DNA of 8,792 bases from CAIYRG01 sp036273455 (lineage in GTDB: Bacteria > Pseudomonadota > Alphaproteobacteria > Micropepsales > Micropepsaceae), in the NCBI GenBank assembly GCA_036273455.1, contig DASUHP010000163.1, positions 1 to 8,792 of the forward strand, read 5' to 3'. The position numbers and the translations under genes are program-made. The notes beneath the pieces are model-generated. The model was not told the DNA's origin, ran no database searches, and saw nothing but the letters and a program-made list of their open reading frames with translations. Positions 5,481-8,792 of this stretch are shown here, piece after piece. The first letter of the stretch is position 1. Every line of letters starts with the position of its first letter.

Positions 5481-7154
5481 ATGGCATTGGCACAACTGAC
5501 ACGTGGTCTGGCCACCGGTGTGGCCGCGGCTGCGATCATCTTCGCGATTTCGCCGGCCTCGGCAGGCGAGAATTACGGCTCGGTGCAGGGCATGGTGAAA
5601 AGCGCATCCGGCCAACCCGTCTCCGGCGCATTCGTCCGGCTGAGAAACCCCGACAAAAGATTGACCTTCATGGTCATCAGCCAGAATGGCGGCGCGTTCA
5701 CCGCAACAGATTTGCCGGCCGGCAATTACACGGTGCAGGCGATCGAAGGAAAGAACCAAAGTGCCGTTTCCTCCGCCGTCGCAGTTGCCGGCGGCAAGGC
5801 ATCGAAAATTGACGTCGCGCTGATGAACGCGCGTGGACCAATGCTCGCCGCTGCCTGGCCGGACCGCATTCCGGAGGACAAATTCGACGCGCTGCCCAAG
5901 GATGCCAAGGCGCTTCCGGAAGGGCAGTACAAACAGCTCGTCGCCGAGAAATGTACCGTCTGCCATGACGTGCAGCGCATCCTTGGCAAACGTTCAACCC
6001 CAGCCAACTGGGCGTTCACCATCAAGTCGATGCGGGCAAATATGGCGGCTGCGTCGCTTCCCGATCTCACGGACCAGGATGCCAACAACATCCTCCAATA
6101 TGTAACCACGAATTTCCATCCGTCGCCGGGCGGCGACGACATCAATGGACGGTTGCCGGATTATCCGATGACCGGCCAGAGCCTGCATTATCGCGTGGTC
6201 ACGCTGGACTTGCCGCGGCGCTACTCAGAGCCGCATGACATTGCGTCCGATCCCAGCGGCGTGGCCTGGGCGGCCGAACGCGCGGGCGCTCTCATTCGCT
6301 TCGATCCGAAGAGCTATGAGTTCACCGAAGTACGTGTACCGCAGGGGCCGGCGGCGGCGGATCGTCAACGTCTCGGCAATCCGCAGATCAACGCGCAGGG
6401 CGTTCTGTGGACCGCGGATGGTCCCAACCAGCGCTGGCTGTCCTATGACACCAAAGCCTTCAACATCGCCAATCCCGGCGCGCCGTTCCATGCCTATCCG
6501 TGGCAGGTCAAAGGCCATGGCGGCGCGGGCGGCAATTCCTTCGCGCTGGCTCCCGACGGCACCGTTTGGGGTACCGGCATGAACAAGGAAGTCCGGATGC
6601 TGAATCCGCAGACTGCGGAATTCAAATTCTATGAATCACCGTCGGCGTCCAGGAGCCCGGGTGCATATGGTCTCGCAGTCGCGGGTGACGGCTCGGTCTG
6701 GTGGGCCGAAGACAATACGGATGCGATGGCACGTGTCGATGCAAAGACCGGAAAGGTTGAAGAATACAAGCTTCCCGATGTCGGGGGGCACGCCCTCCCG
6801 CGGCGCATGAACAGCGACTGGGATGGCAATCTCTGGGTCGGCGTCTGGCAAGCCGGCAAGCTGATGAAGGTCGACTACAAGACAAAGCAGATGACTATGT
6901 ATCAGCCGAAGACAGCCAGCCTCGGAATGTATTCGGTCGTCGCCGACAAGAAGAATCACTACATCTGGGTCAGCGCCCAGCAAGTGGATAAGATCTTCCG
7001 CTTCAATCCGGCGACTGGCGAGTTCGTGGAATTCCCGCTGTCTTACGCGCAGCAGGATCCGCGGCGCATCGATATCGACCCGACCAATCCGAACCGGATC
7101 TTCTTCAGTGGCAATACCGCCGACCGGATCGGCTATATCGAACTGCTGCCGTAA
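5481..7154 (+). CDS. Secreted protein: carboxypeptidase-regulatory-like domain, haem c segment, Vgb-like beta-propeller
   Basis: This is a 557-residue exported protein of unknown function. A signal peptide (1-28, ending SPASA) leads to a carboxypeptidase-regulatory-like beta-sandwich (about 32-115: SVQGMVK..GQPVSGAFVRL..GGAFTATDLPAGNYTVQA). Next is a short cytochrome c-like module (about 147-213). It has one CTVCH haem-binding motif (C158, C161, H162) and possible distal ligands M184 or M188 before the helix LTDQDANNILQYV. Residues about 240-557 form repeated units of the type 'IASDPSG-VAWAAE..LIRFDPKSYEFTEV', about seven by eye. They match the streptogramin lyase (Vgb)/SMP-30-like beta-propeller style, with one weak blade near 300-336. 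A perfect Shine-Dalgarno sequence fixes the start and a strong terminator follows. The covalent haem implies export to the periplasm and cytochrome c maturation. A redox or quinoprotein-like sensor/enzyme role is possible; antibiotic lyase activity should not be assumed. Confidence 0.9.
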   Translation: MALAQLTRGLATGVAAAAIIFAISPASAGENYGSVQGMVKSASGQPVSGAFVRLRNPDKRLTFMVISQNGGAFTATDLPAGNYTVQAIEGKNQSAVSSAVAVAGGKASKIDVALMNARGPMLAAAWPDRIPEDKFDALPKDAKALPEGQYKQLVAEKCTVCHDVQRILGKRSTPANWAFTIKSMRANMAAASLPDLTDQDANNILQYVTTNFHPSPGGDDINGRLPDYPMTGQSLHYRVVTLDLPRRYSEPHDIASDPSGVAWAAERAGALIRFDPKSYEFTEVRVPQGPAAADRQRLGNPQINAQGVLWTADGPNQRWLSYDTKAFNIANPGAPFHAYPWQVKGHGGAGGNSFALAPDGTVWGTGMNKEVRMLNPQTAEFKFYESPSASRSPGAYGLAVAGDGSVWWAEDNTDAMARVDAKTGKVEEYKLPDVGGHALPRRMNSDWDGNLWVGVWQAGKLMKVDYKTKQMTMYQPKTASLGMYSVVADKKNHYIWVSAQQVDKIFRFNPATGEFVEFPLSYAQQDPRRIDIDPTNPNRIFFSGNTADRIGYIELLP

Positions 7155-7175
7155 TCGTCAGCAGCACGTGTTGCC

Positions 7176-7210
7176 AAATGGGCCAGGGTTTCCCTGGCCC
7201 ATTTGTTTTT
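7176..7210 (+). terminator. Intrinsic terminator after the three-module protein gene
   Basis: A perfect 13-bp stem (AAATGGGCCAGGG / CCCTGGCCCATTT) with a 3-base T loop is followed by GTTTTT. It starts 22 bases after the stop at 7154. It also lies 7 bases beyond the stop of the convergent minus-strand gene. On that strand the terminal stem pairs end in UUU followed by GG, so it may give partial bidirectional termination. Confidence 0.93.
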
Positions 7211-7216
7211 GTCAGA

Positions 7217-7663
7217 TCAGCGTTTCGGTGGCGTCCAGGTCCGGTGTTTCGTCGGATCAGTCAGCGTGGTTTGCCGTCCCCACCAGTGGCGGCGGCGGGC
7301 GAGATACACCGTGTCGAGATCGACATAAAATTCGCGCGCCTTTTCTATCACCACGGCGTGGCGCGCCTCTTCGGCTTCCTTGCGTGTCGCATACAGGGTG
7401 GCAAGAAACAGGTAACGGGTGACGGGCTCGCCGGTACGCTCGTCGGGAACGCTGACGGCGGACACGTCTTCAACCTGCTCCTCCACAACATCGAACGTTT
7501 GCCGGTAATGCGCATATTGGTCAAAGGCGCTGCGGTATTCCTGCATCCTGCGCTCGACGTTTTTGGCGTCGAACCGGCGCAGCGCACGCAAAATCGGCCG
7601 GCGCAACGCTACCGCCGCGGTCAGCGCAAGCACAATCAAAGCGATCTCGAAATTATCTGACAT
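7217..7663 (-). CDS. Small membrane-anchored protein of unknown function
   Basis: This 148-residue protein is one I do not assign to a named family. Residues about 6-20 (EIALIVLALTAAVAL) form one hydrophobic segment followed by a strongly basic RRPILRALRRF, so the N-terminus probably sits in the membrane with the bulk in the cytoplasm. A charged, helix-prone stretch (about 32-66, rich in E, R and Q) could form a coiled coil. The rest is a soluble region (RYLFLATLYATRKEAEEARHAV, EFYVDLDTVYLARRRHWWG) with a basic end. The ATG at 7663 has only GGCGG directly before it, so the start is moderately certain. It lies 57 bases after the TAXI gene on the same strand and may be co-transcribed. Codon use and GC match its neighbours, which supports it being a real gene. 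The function is unknown. Confidence 0.75.
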   Translation of the reverse strand: MSDNFEIALIVLALTAAVALRRPILRALRRFDAKNVERRMQEYRSAFDQYAHYRQTFDVVEEQVEDVSAVSVPDERTGEPVTRYLFLATLYATRKEAEEARHAVVIEKAREFYVDLDTVYLARRRHWWGRQTTLTDPTKHRTWTPPKR

Positions 7664-7720
7664 CCGCCGGCGAGGGAAAATACATACGCGCGCGAATTTA
7701 TAATGATTTGTAGATCAGCG
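7664..7720 (-). other. AT-rich spacer between the TAXI gene and the small membrane protein gene
   Basis: This is a 57-base gap in which 7691-7711 is markedly AT-rich (minus strand CAAATCATTATAAATTCG). A TATAAA-like -10 box is possible, but I find no convincing -35 partner. There is also no terminator hairpin after the TAXI stop codon. Confidence 0.25.
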
Positions 7721-8792
7721 TCAGGTCTTGCGAGCCCGGCGGCGCACCGGCTCGCGTGCCGGTTCGGCTTTGGACTCGGGCTTCATCAGCCCCGCTTCCT
7801 GAAAATAACGCACTGCGCCGGGATGCAATGGGGCGGGCGTCAGTTTCGGTCCGAATGACGCATCGAGGAAGTGGAATCCTTCACGGGCGGCCAGCAGCGA
7901 TGGCCGGTTCGCCGGGTTATACAAGGCTTTCAGCATGCCATAGATCAGCCGCTCCGGCTGATTTTCATCGGCGATCCACAGGGCGTCCACACTCACCGTC
8001 TCGACCGCAGCCGAATTGCCGTAGGCGCTCTTTGCAATGGTGTGCGGCTCAAGCCACGGATCGGCGCGCAGCAATCGGCGAAGTCCGGCACCGGTGATTG
8101 GCACCAGATGCGCCGAGCCGTCGGCGAGCAGATCGTGAATCAGACCGATCGGCGTACCGCCGACGAGGAAGAGCGCATCCAGCTTACCGTTGCGCAAAAG
8201 GTCCACCGCGTCTTCAGGTGAATCGAAATTGGGGTGCACGGATTTTTCCGGGACACCATAGGAGGACAGAATGGCGCGCGCCGTTACGATTGTGCCGGAA
8301 CCTTCCGGGGATAACGAGACCCGCTTGCCACGAAGTTGCGCGACTTCTTCGATCCGAGACTTTGTCGATGCCACCAGATGCACGTCTTCGCCATACAGAT
8401 CGGCGATGACACGCAGGCTTTTGGACGGTCCGGATTTGCGGAAAGGCCCCTTGCCCTCTGTCGCGAGCGAAACGACATCCGCCTGCGCGAGCCCCGAATT
8501 GATCATTCCAGCATTCACCGAAGCGACATTGGCTACCGAACCCTGCGATGCCATGGTCGAGACGATCACACCGGGCGGCCCGCATACATTTGCCGCTTCG
8601 CATCGCGCGATACCGGGCGGATGGCTGAGAATTTCCGACAGCAGATTTCCAATCGGGAAATAGGTCCCGGTGCTCGAGCCGGTCCCGATCTGAAACGGAA
8701 TCCGTTGTGGCGTATCCGCGCTCTGCGCTGCCGCAGCAGATGCAACAGCGAGACCGAACACCATCAGGGCGCCGGCGATGGGCGACAGCCGG
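7721..8792 (-). CDS. TAXI family TRAP transporter solute-binding protein (5' end beyond window)
   Basis: This is a periplasmic binding protein of the TAXI type, which feeds a carboxylate or amino acid-like ligand to a TRAP membrane permease. The frame is open to the right edge. The first visible Met (8764) would give a signal peptide lacking a basic n-region, while the upstream codons read RLSPIAGAL. The true start therefore lies outside the window, and the gene is 5'-partial. After the hydrophobic stretch ending ASAAAAQ come the family motifs: FQIGTGSSTGTYFPIG (24-39, counted from Met 8764), GSVANVASVNAGMINSGLAQADVV (75-98) and LRGKRVSLSPEGSGT (144-158). Cys55 and Cys61 (ARCEAANVCG) could form a periplasmic disulfide. 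The C-terminus ends in a basic tail, about 331-347, beyond the usual fold. No TRAP permease gene is visible here, and the ligand cannot be predicted. Confidence 0.9.
   Translation of the reverse strand, partial: RLSPIAGALMVFGLAVASAAAAQSADTPQRIPFQIGTGSSTGTYFPIGNLLSEILSHPPGIARCEAANVCGPPGVIVSTMASQGSVANVASVNAGMINSGLAQADVVSLATEGKGPFRKSGPSKSLRVIADLYGEDVHLVASTKSRIEEVAQLRGKRVSLSPEGSGTIVTARAILSSYGVPEKSVHPNFDSPEDAVDLLRNGKLDALFLVGGTPIGLIHDLLADGSAHLVPITGAGLRRLLRADPWLEPHTIAKSAYGNSAAVETVSVDALWIADENQPERLIYGMLKALYNPANRPSLLAAREGFHFLDASFGPKLTPAPLHPGAVRYFQEAGLMKPESKAEPAREPVRRRARKT

Noticed and set aside
5391..5966. A 191-codon minus-strand frame opposite the start of the three-module protein
   Set aside because: It is antisense to a well-supported gene with signal peptide, ribosome binding site and domains. 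It shows no motif of its own.
1..8792. CRISPR arrays, tRNAs, insertion sequences, phage or defence genes
   Set aside because: I scanned for repeated spacers, tRNA-like cloverleaf arms, transposase motifs and terminal repeats and saw none.

Overview
The window is about 60% GC chromosomal DNA with tightly packed genes. It most likely comes from an alphaproteobacterium, probably in the Rhizobiales (Bradyrhizobiaceae or Xanthobacteraceae type). This placement is inferred from the gene families (M17 peptidase, glnK-amtB, UbiH-type hydroxylase, TAXI binding protein) and from protein style. No rRNA, tRNA or marker gene fixes the taxon.

Layout, left to right. (1) The minus strand up to 1343 holds an M17 leucyl aminopeptidase whose last few residues run off the left edge. 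(2) Divergent from it is a glutathione S-transferase family gene on plus, 1416-2069. (3) The minus strand 3922-2126 holds the nitrogen-sensing pair glnK-amtB. It ends in a textbook intrinsic terminator whose U tract overlaps the stop codon of the convergent GST gene. (4) A 213-base divergent intergenic region (3923-4136) carries a candidate sigma-54 promoter and an NtrC-like dyad for glnK, plus a candidate sigma-70-type promoter for the next gene. (5) An FAD hydroxylase of the UbiH/UbiF/VisC/COQ6 family lies on plus, 4137-5363. (6) A secreted three-module protein lies on plus, 5481-7154, with a carboxypeptidase-regulatory-like domain, a single-haem cytochrome c-like segment and a streptogramin-lyase-like beta-propeller. 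It closes with a strong terminator. (7) A small membrane-anchored protein of unknown function lies on minus, 7663-7217. (8) A TAXI-type TRAP solute-binding protein lies on minus from 7721, and its start is beyond the right edge.

The only clear functional unit is glnK-amtB. AmtB conducts ammonium and GlnK is the PII protein that plugs it, and the promoter architecture fits nitrogen-starvation control. The hydroxylase probably serves ubiquinone synthesis and is a neighbour rather than a partner. The remaining genes look like independent transcription units.

I see no mobile element, CRISPR array, prophage or defence system. The least understood item is the periplasmic three-module protein at 5481-7154. 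The regulatory DNA around glnK, and two possible (near-)leaderless starts, are the other points worth a look.
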